NCBI RefSeq assembly: GCF_041261445.1
Contig: NZ_JBGCCU010000015.1
Span: forward strand, 1-64,000
Direction of reading: 5' to 3'
DNA from: Catenulispora sp. EB89
Lineage (GTDB): Bacteria; Actinomycetota; Actinomycetes; Streptomycetales; Catenulisporaceae
Length of the DNA: 64,000 nt
Shown here one piece after another: positions 26,714-36,228 of this stretch; the first letter of the stretch is position 1, and every line of letters begins with the position of its first letter. The notes below the pieces were generated by a model that searched no databases, was not told where the DNA came from, and saw nothing but the letters and a program-made list of their open reading frames with translations. The position numbers were made by a program, and so were the translations under genes.

Positions 26714-27469
26714 TCAGTTGGCGGCCGGGGTCAGCAGCTCGGCGGACAGCCCCAGCGCGCCGGAGAACACCTCGCGGCCGGCCGGCGTGACGAGCACCGC
26801 GCGGGTACTGCCGACCCGCCGGATCCAGCCCTTGTCGAGAGCGTGGCCGCACAGCGCCGCGCCGACGGCACCGGCCAGGTGCGGACGGCGCTCGGTCCAG
26901 TCCAGGCACGGCCGCAGCGCCGGCCGCTTGGCCGCGGCGGGCACGTCGATGGCGAGCTCGGCGAGCCAGCGCTCGCCACCCGGCGTGAGCCGCAGGCCGT
27001 GCTCCCAGTCCACCAGCGCGCGCTCGGTCATCGCGTCGGCGATGGCCACGCCGACCCGGCCGGCCAGGTGGTCGTAGCAGGTGCGGGCGTGGGCCAGCGC
27101 GCGCCGCCGGCTGTCGGCGGACAGCGTGCGCGGCGGCGGTGCGGAGCGCACGGGTGCGGCGGCGGCCAGGGTCTCGATGAGCTCGGCGACCTGCTGGTCG
27201 GCCAGGCGCACGTAGCGGTGCCGGCCTTGGCGTTCCTCGGCGAGCAGGCCGCCGGTGACCATGGCGTTGAGGTGCTCGGTGGCGGTGGACGGCGCGACGC
27301 CGGCGTGTCTGGCCAGCTCGGTGGGGGTCCAGGCGCGGCCGTCGAGCAGGGCCAGGCAGAAGGTGGCGCGGGTGCCGTCGGCGAGCAGGCGGGCCATGGC
27401 GGCCAGGTCGGCGCCGGCCAGCAGGGGGTTCGCGGTGGTACTGCCTGTGCTACTGCCTGTGGTGCTCAT
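26714..27469 (-). CDS. ArsR/SmtB-type winged-helix regulator
   Basis: About 251 residues from ATG 27469. The DNA-binding domain is near the N-terminus (ADLAAMARLLADGTRATFCLALLDGRAWTPTELARHAGVAPSTATEHLNAMVTGGLL), as in ArsR-family repressors, but it carries a C-terminal extension of about 150 residues with a second winged-helix-like part ending in LTPAGREVFSGALGL. No metal-binding Cys pair (such as CVC) is present, so it is unlikely to sense metals. It is divergent from the flavin reductase gene with 65 bp between starts and two perfect palindromes in the gap, so it probably controls that enzyme. Confidence 0.85.
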   Translation of the reverse strand: MSTTGSSTGSTTANPLLAGADLAAMARLLADGTRATFCLALLDGRAWTPTELARHAGVAPSTATEHLNAMVTGGLLAEERQGRHRYVRLADQQVAELIETLAAAAPVRSAPPPRTLSADSRRRALAHARTCYDHLAGRVGVAIADAMTERALVDWEHGLRLTPGGERWLAELAIDVPAAAKRPALRPCLDWTERRPHLAGAVGAALCGHALDKGWIRRVGSTRAVLVTPAGREVFSGALGLSAELLTPAAN

Positions 27470-27482
27470 ACCAGCGATTATT

Positions 27483-27510
27483 CTCCGGCCGGAGTTCGGC
27501 GGCCGCCGAA
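27483..27510. promoter_or_regulatory. Two abutting perfect palindromes, likely ArsR operator
   Basis: CTCCGGCCGGAG (27483-27494, 12 bp) is followed without gap by TTCGGCGGCCGCCGAA (27495-27510, 16 bp). Both are perfect dyads and fill the middle of the 65-bp divergent gap between the ArsR and flavin-reductase genes. Confidence 0.6.
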
Positions 27511-27534
27511 GTGTCCGCTGCCTACGGTCGCTCC

Positions 27535-28218
27535 ATGAGCAGCGCAACGAGTAGGACGAGCACGCAGAGCGCACATGTCACGCAGGGCGCGCATGTCACG
27601 ATCGAGCCGTCGATCCTGTACTTCGGCACCCCGGTGGTCCTGTTGTCGACCGAGAACGACGACGGCTCGGCCAACCTGGCGCCGATCTCCTCGGCGTGGG
27701 CGCTGGGTTACACGATCGTGCTCGGTCTGGGCGCCGAGGGCCAGACCGCGTACAACCTGGCACGGCGTCCGCAGATCGTGATCAACGTCCCGGGGCCGCA
27801 CCTGTGGCGGCGGATCGAGAGCCTGGCCGGGGTGACCGGCCGGTTCCCGGTGCCGGAGGGGAAGCCGCCGGGGATGCGGTTCGAGCCTGACAAGTTCGGT
27901 CTATCGGGGTTCACATCCGCCGAGTCCGAGCTTGTCAATCCGCCGCGGGTCGCCGAGTGCGGCCTGCAGTTCGAGGCCGCCGTGGCGCGGGCGCTGCCGG
28001 ACGTCACCGACGACTTCCTCATCGTGGAGGCGCGGGTGCTCCGGGTGCACGCCGATCCGGCGATCGTGATCCCGGGGACGAACCATGTCGAGCCGGCGGC
28101 CTGGAGCCCGCTGATCTACAACTTCCGGCACTACTTCGGGCTCGGGCGTGAGCTCGGCTTCACCTACCGGAGTCAAACCCCGCGCGGTCCGGCGTCTCAG
28201 GACTCGCATACCGATTAG
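27535..28218 (+). CDS. Flavin reductase-like FMN-binding split-barrel protein
   Basis: About 227 residues from ATG 27535. The segment ILYFGTPVVLLSTENDDGSANLAPISSAWALGYTIVLGL is the FMN-binding motif of the flavin reductase domain (split barrel), and LARRPQIVINVPGPHLWRRIESLAGVTGR is the usual follow-on. Members reduce flavin with NAD(P)H for partner monooxygenases, or act as stand-alone enzymes. The neighbours are an ArsR regulator (divergent) and, downstream, the cholesterol oxidase operon with its own operator, so a partner oxygenase cannot be assigned. Confidence 0.82.
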   Translation: MSSATSRTSTQSAHVTQGAHVTIEPSILYFGTPVVLLSTENDDGSANLAPISSAWALGYTIVLGLGAEGQTAYNLARRPQIVINVPGPHLWRRIESLAGVTGRFPVPEGKPPGMRFEPDKFGLSGFTSAESELVNPPRVAECGLQFEAAVARALPDVTDDFLIVEARVLRVHADPAIVIPGTNHVEPAAWSPLIYNFRHYFGLGRELGFTYRSQTPRGPASQDSHTD

Positions 28219-28299
28219 TAGCGATCTACCTGGGCTTTTTGATCTGATGCTCCGTTATATTACTTGTCAGTAGCTCGTGACTTCTCATGCCGGCGGTAG

Positions 28300-29985
<1,686 letters not shown>

Positions 29986-29993
29986 GCTGATCG

Positions 29994-31253
29994 ATGGCGG
30001 ATGAGCTGATCCCCACCGCGGTGTGGGGTACCGGGAACATCGGGCGTGCGGCGATCCGAGCGGTCGCCGCACGCCCCGGGCTGGCGTTGTGCGCGGTGCT
30101 GGTGCACGATCCAGCGAAGGTCGGGCGGGATGCCGGGGAGTTGGCGGGGCTGGGGTGCGCGCTTGGGGTGGCGGCTGCGTTGGCGCCGTCTGCGGGGACG
30201 GGGGCGGCGGCCGCGGGGGCGGCGGGGGCCGGGGCGGCGACTACGGGAGCGGCGGCGGGGGCCGCAGGGGCGGGGGCGGCGACTGCGGCGTCCTCGGCTG
30301 CGGGATCTGCGGGATCTGCGGGATCTGCGGCGTCCGCGGCGTCCGCGGCGTCTGATGTCGAGGCGGCGCTTGGCGGGGCGCGGGCCGTCGTGTACGCGGC
30401 GTCCGGCGACGTGCGGCCCGAGGAGGCGCTGGACGACGTGGTCCGCGCCGTGCGGGCGGGCGCGATCGTGGTCACGCCGGCGTTGTACGCGTTCTACGAT
30501 CCGCGCAGCGCGCCGCCGGACCAGCGCGAGCGGGTGCTCGCGGCGGTGGCCGAGGGCGGCGGGTCGCTGTTCGCCTCGGGCGTGGATCCGGGGTGGGCCA
30601 ACGATGTGCTGCCGCTGATGATGACCGGGCTCGGGTCCCGGATCGAGGCGGTGCGCTGCCAGGAGATCTTCGACTACTCGACGTACGACCAGGAGGACTC
30701 GGTCCGGTACCTGGTCGGCATGGGACAGCCGATGGAGTACGAGCCGCTGATGACCGCACCGGGCGTACCCACGATGGTGTGGGGCGGCCAGATCCGGCTG
30801 ATGGCGCGGGCCCTGGGAGCGCAGCTGTCGGGGATCTCGGAGCACGTCGAGCGCGCGGCACTGGGCGAGGACGTCGAGACCGCGACGATGGGCAAGTTCG
30901 CGGCGGGCACGCAGGGCGGCGTGCGATTCGAGGTGCGCGGCGAAGTCGGAGGCGTGGCGCGGATCGTGATCGAGCACGTGACCCGCATCCACGGCTCGGT
31001 GGCCCCGGAGTGGCCGCAAGCCCCGGACGGCGTCGGGGCACACCGCGTGGTGATCGAGGGCCGGCCCCGGATCGAGGTCACGATCGAGGCCGCCGACGAG
31101 GGCGGAAACCGCTCGGCGGGCGGAAACGCCACAGCCGTCGGCCGCCTGGTCGGCACGATCGACTGGCTGGCGGGGCAGGCGCCGGGGGTTTACGACGCGC
31201 TGGACGTGCCGGTGGCGCCGGCATTCGGGATCTGGGAGGACGGGACGCAGTGA
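29994..31253 (+). CDS. DapB-like NAD(P)-binding reductase with Ala/Gly-rich insertion
   Basis: A 419-residue protein of the dihydrodipicolinate reductase-like / amine dehydrogenase group. The Rossmann start is TAVWGTGNIGRAAIRAV; GSLFASGVDPGWANDVLPLMMTG and QEIFDYSTYDQEDSVRYLVGMG are conserved in the family. Residues 60-120 are an insertion made almost only of Ala, Gly and Ser, encoded by tandem repeats such as GGATCTGCG (30301-30330). Relatives without the insertion are about 350 residues. It is the middle gene of the cholesterol oxidase operon and overlaps the next gene by 4 bp. The substrate is unknown; a steroid-related reduction is inference from context. Confidence 0.78.
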   Translation: MADELIPTAVWGTGNIGRAAIRAVAARPGLALCAVLVHDPAKVGRDAGELAGLGCALGVAAALAPSAGTGAAAAGAAGAGAATTGAAAGAAGAGAATAASSAAGSAGSAGSAASAASAASDVEAALGGARAVVYAASGDVRPEEALDDVVRAVRAGAIVVTPALYAFYDPRSAPPDQRERVLAAVAEGGGSLFASGVDPGWANDVLPLMMTGLGSRIEAVRCQEIFDYSTYDQEDSVRYLVGMGQPMEYEPLMTAPGVPTMVWGGQIRLMARALGAQLSGISEHVERAALGEDVETATMGKFAAGTQGGVRFEVRGEVGGVARIVIEHVTRIHGSVAPEWPQAPDGVGAHRVVIEGRPRIEVTIEAADEGGNRSAGGNATAVGRLVGTIDWLAGQAPGVYDALDVPVAPAFGIWEDGTQ

Positions 31254-31729
31254 TCATCGACATACCAGAAGGCAAGGAGCCGATCGGCTACGTGTGGGGC
31301 GAGATGGTGCCCGGCATAGGGCCCGCGGCGGCGGCGTTCTCGATGGCGGTGTATCAGCACACGACATTGGGCCTCCGCGAGTTCGAGGCGGCACGGCTGC
31401 GCATCGCCCAGATCAACGGCTGCCTGTTCTGCCTGGACTGGCGCACCGAACGCGACGGAGCGAAGGTCGAGGACGGCTTCGACGCTGCGGTCGCCGAGTG
31501 GCGCACGGCCGACGGCTTCGACGAACGGACGCGGCTCGCCGCCGAGTACGCCGAGCGGTACGCGCTGGACCATCACGGCCTGGACGAGGAGTTCTGGGGG
31601 CGGATGCTCGCGGCGTACTCGCAGGCCGAGGTGGTGGAGCTGACGATGTGTCTGGGGTCGTGGTTGGCTTTCGGGCGGCTCAACCATGTGCTGGGGATTG
31701 ACGCGGTGTGCGTGTTGCCGGGGCACTGA
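31250..31729 (+). CDS. Carboxymuconolactone decarboxylase / AhpD-like protein
   Basis: About 159 residues from GTG 31250; the GTGA overlaps the stop codon of the preceding gene, so translation is coupled. The AhpD-type redox motif is in INGCLFCLDWR (Cys about 58 and 61), followed by the usual His-containing helix LGIDAVCVLPGH at the end. Members either decarboxylate carboxymuconolactone or act as thiol peroxidase partners; the CxxC favours an AhpD-like antioxidant role, which would suit a neighbour that makes hydrogen peroxide (cholesterol oxidase). That link is inference. Confidence 0.85.
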   Translation: MIIDIPEGKEPIGYVWGEMVPGIGPAAAAFSMAVYQHTTLGLREFEAARLRIAQINGCLFCLDWRTERDGAKVEDGFDAAVAEWRTADGFDERTRLAAEYAERYALDHHGLDEEFWGRMLAAYSQAEVVELTMCLGSWLAFGRLNHVLGIDAVCVLPGH

Positions 31730-32059
31730 GGCGGCGGCGGGGCGGGGTGTGGCGGCCCGGCAGTGCAGGGCGGGGCGGCGCAATGTGTTGCGGTGCGGCG
31801 TGAGGAAACGAGCGGTGGTAGGGCGGCGCGGCGGTACCGACAGTGGCCGGGCGGTATGGGGCGGCAAGGCCGCGGCGCGGCGCGAGCGGTCCGGCGCTGC
31901 GGCGTGAGATGGTACGGCGCGAGACGGCGGCGCGGCGGCACCGGGCGGTGTGACCTGCCGGTATGGGCGGCAGGGCCGCGGCGCGAGCAGTCTGGCGCGG
32001 GGCGCGATGCACTGTGTTGCGGTGCGGCGGAGTTGTGCAGCGGCCCGGCGGGGCGGTCG
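31730..32059. other. G-rich degenerate intergenic block
   Basis: The plus strand is strongly G-rich with few C and contains repeated fragments, for example TGTGTTGCGGTGCGGCG at 31784-31800 and 32013-32029, and two diverged copies of a GGTATGGG-CGGCA-GGCCGCGGCGCG segment near 31853 and 31960. It follows three convergent-strand genes and leads into the 58-bp repeat. No credible gene is seen; frames open here by composition only. Confidence 0.6.
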
Positions 32060-32117
32060 GCGCATTCTGTTAGGACATTTTCGCCCCTTGTATACGTATA
32101 GCGCCCGCCACCGACAC
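32060..32117. repeat. 58-bp dispersed repeat, copy 1
   Basis: The block starting GCGCATTCTGTTAGGACATT and ending in the palindrome TATACGTATA plus GCGCCCGCCACCGACAC recurs at 50985-51042 with three differences in 58. Both copies lie between convergent gene ends. The following stretch 32118-32264 shows only imperfect CGCGCCGCCGGA repeats and no gene. Confidence 0.85.
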
Positions 32118-32264
32118 TAACTCGCGCCGCCGGAGAGCTGCTCGCGCCGCCGGACAACTGCTTCCGTCACCGATGCCGACTCGTGCCACCGCCAGCGACC
32201 GGGACACACTGGGGCGGCAACGCTGCCGCCCCCACCATCGTGAACTCCCCGGCGCCCCGCCGCC

Positions 32265-32840
32265 TCAGCGCGAGAGCTCCACCATCGTGTCCTCGAAGTC
32301 CGGGAACTCGTCGCGGGCTGCGGCGACCACTTCGCGGGCCGTCATGCGGTCTGTGCCGGCGTGCTTCTCGGCGATGGCTGTGAACTCCGGGTGGGGGTTG
32401 GAGCGGCGGGTGGGGTGCTCCACGGCTTCGTAGGGGCCTGAGCCGTCGGCCACCAGCCAGAGGAACGAGGGCAGGTCGCAGGCGACCACGCCGGTCTCGC
32501 CCTCCGAGCCCAGGAACACGATGGGCTGCTCGGCCAGGGGGGCTTCCTCGCGGACCAGCCAGAAGGCTGCGTAGCCGCCGTCGGCTGTCTGGCCGAAGAC
32601 GCGGAACTGGTCGGCGTCGGCGTCCGGGTTGCCGGTCCAGCCTTGGAACCAGTCGGCGGTGTCCTCGGAGTCCAGGAACTCCTCGAAGGGTTCGAAGTCC
32701 ACCGGGGGGTGTTCGGGGGCGTCGTCCTCGTCGCGCTCGTCGTCGCCCTGCTCGTCCTCGTCGGCTTCCAGGGGGAAGCCGATCGCGGCTATCGCGGCCA
32801 GCGCCGCGGGCAGGGCGAGGTCGTCGTCGTCTTCGATAGT
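32265..32840 (-). CDS. Acidic SMI1/KNR4-like (SUKH) hypothetical protein
   Basis: About 191 residues. I start it at GTG 32840 because TAATCT sits 7 nt upstream as a -10 box (leaderless), and the longer frame upstream looks noncoding. The first 70 residues are very acidic (EDDDD and DEDEQGDDERDEDD). The core ADQFRVFGQTADGGYAAFWLV, QPIVFLGSEGETGVVACDLPSFLWLVADG resembles SUKH-superfamily proteins, which include immunity proteins for contact-dependent toxins. No toxin gene is adjacent. Function is unknown. Confidence 0.65.
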   Translation of the reverse strand, partial: TIEDDDDLALPAALAAIAAIGFPLEADEDEQGDDERDEDDAPEHPPVDFEPFEEFLDSEDTADWFQGWTGNPDADADQFRVFGQTADGGYAAFWLVREEAPLAEQPIVFLGSEGETGVVACDLPSFLWLVADGSGPYEAVEHPTRRSNPHPEFTAIAEKHAGTDRMTAREVVAAARDEFPDFEDTMVELSR

Positions 32841-33002
32841 CACGAGCCGTAGATTAGCCGCGCCCGGGCCGTCTACTCCAGCCTCCCGGGGAGCATCTCG
32901 GGGTGGCGGGCCGATGGCGCGCTCCCTAGGGGTATATCCGATGGCGCCGGCGTGTGCGGTCCTGGTGAAATGGGTTGCGTAGCGTTGGGGGAGGGTGTGC
33001 CG

Positions 33003-33194
33003 ATGAACGCGGTCATCGAACGCGAGCGTCAAGGCAACGAGTGGGGTCCGGTGACCATCGTCCACACGTGGGGCGGATGGCCGTGGCGGGCTCAGTGCGA
33101 GGAGTGCACCACGCGCTCGCCGGGGCAGCGGACGCACGAGGAGGCCCAGCAGTGGGCTGAGAGCCACTATCACGCGTTCCACGAGATCGACTGA
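33003..33194 (+). CDS. Small conserved hypothetical protein
   Basis: 63 residues from ATG 33003, preceded by the strong ribosome site GGGGGAGGG. Trp-rich with one CxxC pair (NEWGPVTIVHTWGGWPWRAQCEECTTRS) and a C-terminal helix EEAQQWAESHYHAFHEID. The CxxC and His could bind a metal. It is divergent from the SUKH-like gene (162 bp apart) and ends in a shared terminator. I do not know the family's function. Confidence 0.7.
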   Translation: MNAVIERERQGNEWGPVTIVHTWGGWPWRAQCEECTTRSPGQRTHEEAQQWAESHYHAFHEID

Positions 33195-33217
33195 GACCGA
33201 AAACTAAAGAAAGCAAA

Positions 33218-33254
33218 AAGGCCCGACCCCTGCCACCGCAGGGAACCGGGCCTT
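33218..33254. terminator. Terminator between small protein gene and asparagine synthetase
   Basis: AAGGCCCG (33218-33225) pairs with CGGGCCTT (33247-33254), and CCCTGC (33228-33233) with GCAGGG (33238-33243), separated by a small internal loop. An A-rich run precedes it, giving a U-rich tail for the leftward gene. Confidence 0.8.
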
Positions 33255-33291
33255 CCAGCATGGTGGGACTCAGACGCCGTGAGCCCAAGCG

Positions 33292-35955
33292 CTACTTCTG
33301 CTTGGGCAGCACCACCACGGCCAGCGGCGTACGCTGCGCGCCCTGCCCCAGCGGGTTGTCCTTGAAGATCTCCGCGATCTTCTCCTCGGCGACCGTCGTG
33401 GCCTGCCCCAGGATGTTGCACCCCAGGTCGTTGGCGTCGATGATGGCCACGCCCTGGAACGTGTCAGCAGCCTGCTTCGGCAGCGCCCGGCGCAGCCGGT
33501 CGGCCAGCTCCGAAGCCGCCTTCCCGGGGTCGGCCGGCGCCAGCTTCGCCGAGACGTTCGACGGGTACAGCGAGTACTGCGTCGGCCCGTCGATGGCCCG
33601 CACCGCGGGGCCGGCCAGCTGGTAGAACAGGCCCTTGCGGCCCACGACCTTGCCGACCGCGCCCGCCGCCGAGGCGGCCACGATCCGCGCCAGCCCCGCC
33701 TCCTGGATCGCCAGCTGCATGGTCTCCGGGGAGCCCAGCCCGATGCCGGCGGGCGTGCGGACCACGAACTTCTGCAGCTTGCGCGCCGCGAACGAGGGCT
33801 TGATCTCCCACAGGAAGTAGCTGCGGCCCTGCGAGATGGCGACAACCTTCTCGCTGACCGCCAGGAACCAGGGGCTGTTCAGCGCCTCGGCGTGGTCGTC
33901 GGACTCCGCCACCCGGGTCGCGAACTCCGCGCCGTACTCGGAGATCTTGGTGTGGAAGTCGTCGCCCTTGGCGAAGGCGTCGGTCTGGATCGGGAAACGC
34001 AGCACCTGTCCGCTGGACGGCGTGCTGATCGCGATCTCCTTGCCCGGGTTGGCCGCGAAGTACTCCTTGGCCGCCGAGGTCGTGGAGTCCACGTGGGTCC
34101 CGGGGGCGTCCACGAAGGTGCGCAGCCACAGCTCGACGTTCAGCATCCGCCAGAACAGCATCGTGTCGCTGTTCTTGCCGGAGATGAACTCCTCGAACGC
34201 GCGCAGCACCGAGGCCTGGTCGAAGTACGGCCGCGAGCCGAAGGAGTCCGAGCGGAACACCGTGTGCACGTGGTTCTTGATCCGCAGGAACCACTCGCGC
34301 TCCGGCGTGGTGAAGCCGATCTTGTTGCGGCGGTCGACGATCTGGTCCGGCAGCAGCCCGCGCACCGAGTCGCGCAGGACCTTCTTGTTCCAGCCGCCCT
34401 TGATGATCGCCTCGGGCTCCAGCGTGAACAGGTAGCGCACCAGGTTGAAGTCCAGGAAGGGCACGCGGCCCTCCAGCGAGAAGCGCATGGTGTTGCGGTC
34501 TTCGTAGCGCAGCAGCGAGGGCAGGGAGTTGGCGAAGATGTCCTCGACCAGGCGGGCCCGCAGGTCGTCCGGGACCGGGCTGAACGTCTCGGCCTTGTGC
34601 TGCTTGGCGAAGCCCTTGTCCAGCATCTGCCGGATGTCCACCGGCTTGTCCAGGCCGAGCTTGCCGCGCACCACCTGCTTGCCGTACCGGGACAGCACGT
34701 CGGTGGAGGAGACGACCTCGCGCATCAGCTTCGTGTACTGCTTCTGCTTGCGCAGCTGGCGCAGGTAGACGAAGTAGTACGGCAGGTAGCCGGCCATCAT
34801 CTCGTCCGCGCCCTGGCCGTCGAGCAGGACGGTGACGTGCTTGGTGGCCTCCTGCATGACCTTGTACTGCGCGTAGGGGCCGGTGGAGATGGTCGGCTCT
34901 TCCTGCGTGCGCACGAAGTCGGCGAGGTCCTCCAGGAACTCGTCCGGGTTCGGGTGGATCTTGTGGCACTCGATCGGGCCGTCGGCCTTCGCCATGACTG
35001 CGTCGACGTAGCGCTCCTCGTCGTTGACGCTGCCGGGGAACACCGCGGAGAAGCTGTTCTGCGTCGCGCCGACCGACTCCACGTCCTGCGCGTGCTGCTT
35101 CATCAGCTTGCTGATCACCGCGACCACGGTCGAGGAGTCCAGGCCCCCGGACAGCGCGGTGCCCACCGGCACCTCGCCGACCAGGCGCATCCGGATCGAC
35201 TCGGTGAGCCGCTCCTTGAACTCCTTGGTGGTGTCCTTGGTGAACGGCGAGCGCGGGCCGTCGGCCAGCAGGTCCTCGCGCAGCGTGGTGAACATGCGGC
35301 GCTGCACGTCGGCACCGTCGATGACGACGACCTCACCCGGGCGGACCTTCTCGATCCCGGCGAAGAAGGTGCGGTCGGAGTCCTCGTGGATGCGGAAGCG
35401 CAGGTAGCGGTAGAGGGTGGCGTCGTCCGGAGCCGCCTGGACCAGGCCGGAGGCCAGGATCGCCTTGATCTCCGAGCCGAAGACCAGCCGGTGGCTGTCG
35501 TCGGCGCCGGTGACCGAGGCCAGGTAGAGCGGCTTGATGCCGAAGTGGTCGCGCGCCAGGTAGCTCTTGCCGGTCTCGGCGTCGTGGATGGCCACCGCGA
35601 ACATGCCGTTGAACCGGTCGAAGGCCGCCTCGCCCCACTCGGCGAAGGCGCGGACCACGACCTCGGTGTCGCAGACCGTGCGGAAGGTGTGGCCGAGGGC
35701 TTCCAGCTCGGCCATCAGCTCCCGGTAGTTGTAGACCTCGCCGTTGTAGACGGCGGCGTAGCGGCCGTCCTCGGTGAGGAAGGGCTGGTCGCCGTGGGCC
35801 CGGTCGATGATCGCCAGGCGGCGGTGGGCGTAACCGACGTTCGATCCGTCGCTGTAGACGCCCTCGCCGTCGGGCCCCCGGTGGGCGATGGCGTCGCCCA
35901 TCCGCTTGAGCATGGCCTCGTCATGAGCCCCGAAGACACCCGCGATACCGCACAT
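33292..35955 (-). CDS. asnB: Asparagine synthetase (glutamine-hydrolysing) fused to a CofE-like domain
   Basis: About 887 residues, 250 longer than ordinary AsnB. ATG 35955 is chosen so that Cys2 becomes the N-terminal nucleophile of the glutaminase domain (MCGIAGVFG), and GAGGAGTG precedes it. RLAIID, AVYNGEVYNYREL and CDTEVVVRAFAEWG complete the glutaminase site. The synthetase domain has the ATP pyrophosphatase loop SGGLDSS at 269-275. From about residue 637 a different domain begins: EIKPSFAARKLQKFVVRTPAGIGLGSPETMQLAI, GRKGLFYQLAGPAVRAIDGPTQY, YPSNVSAKLAPADPG, IIDANDLGCNILGQ and FKDNPLGQG match coenzyme F420-0 gamma-glutamyl ligase-like proteins. The reading frame is continuous. The second activity is unproven. 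Confidence 0.9.
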   Translation of the reverse strand: MCGIAGVFGAHDEAMLKRMGDAIAHRGPDGEGVYSDGSNVGYAHRRLAIIDRAHGDQPFLTEDGRYAAVYNGEVYNYRELMAELEALGHTFRTVCDTEVVVRAFAEWGEAAFDRFNGMFAVAIHDAETGKSYLARDHFGIKPLYLASVTGADDSHRLVFGSEIKAILASGLVQAAPDDATLYRYLRFRIHEDSDRTFFAGIEKVRPGEVVVIDGADVQRRMFTTLREDLLADGPRSPFTKDTTKEFKERLTESIRMRLVGEVPVGTALSGGLDSSTVVAVISKLMKQHAQDVESVGATQNSFSAVFPGSVNDEERYVDAVMAKADGPIECHKIHPNPDEFLEDLADFVRTQEEPTISTGPYAQYKVMQEATKHVTVLLDGQGADEMMAGYLPYYFVYLRQLRKQKQYTKLMREVVSSTDVLSRYGKQVVRGKLGLDKPVDIRQMLDKGFAKQHKAETFSPVPDDLRARLVEDIFANSLPSLLRYEDRNTMRFSLEGRVPFLDFNLVRYLFTLEPEAIIKGGWNKKVLRDSVRGLLPDQIVDRRNKIGFTTPEREWFLRIKNHVHTVFRSDSFGSRPYFDQASVLRAFEEFISGKNSDTMLFWRMLNVELWLRTFVDAPGTHVDSTTSAAKEYFAANPGKEIAISTPSSGQVLRFPIQTDAFAKGDDFHTKISEYGAEFATRVAESDDHAEALNSPWFLAVSEKVVAISQGRSYFLWEIKPSFAARKLQKFVVRTPAGIGLGSPETMQLAIQEAGLARIVAASAAGAVGKVVGRKGLFYQLAGPAVRAIDGPTQYSLYPSNVSAKLAPADPGKAASELADRLRRALPKQAADTFQGVAIIDANDLGCNILGQATTVAEEKIAEIFKDNPLGQGAQRTPLAVVVLPKQK

Positions 35956-36228
35956 GTACCGTGCCACTCCTCGCCGTAATAGAACCTGCCGCGCTGAGCC
36001 AAACCTATACGACGAGCGGGTGACGCCTGTGCGACGTCGAGTAGTGTGATCTTCGAGCGGGCAGAGGTACCCCGTGAGCTGTCCCGTCGCCCCCCGCACC
36101 CGTGTGATCGGTGTGGGCGCCCGGCCCGGCGTGGGATCTTCCGACGTTGCTACCATCGGAGTCGGAGGCGAATTTCCAGCGCATCCGCCCATGCCGGACG
36201 CCACGGCTACCGATCCGGGGGGACGACG

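Noticed and set aside
31730-32264. Frames read on both strands after the AhpD-like gene
   Set aside because: They are composition-driven, change between relatives of the same base pattern, and include the dispersed repeat.
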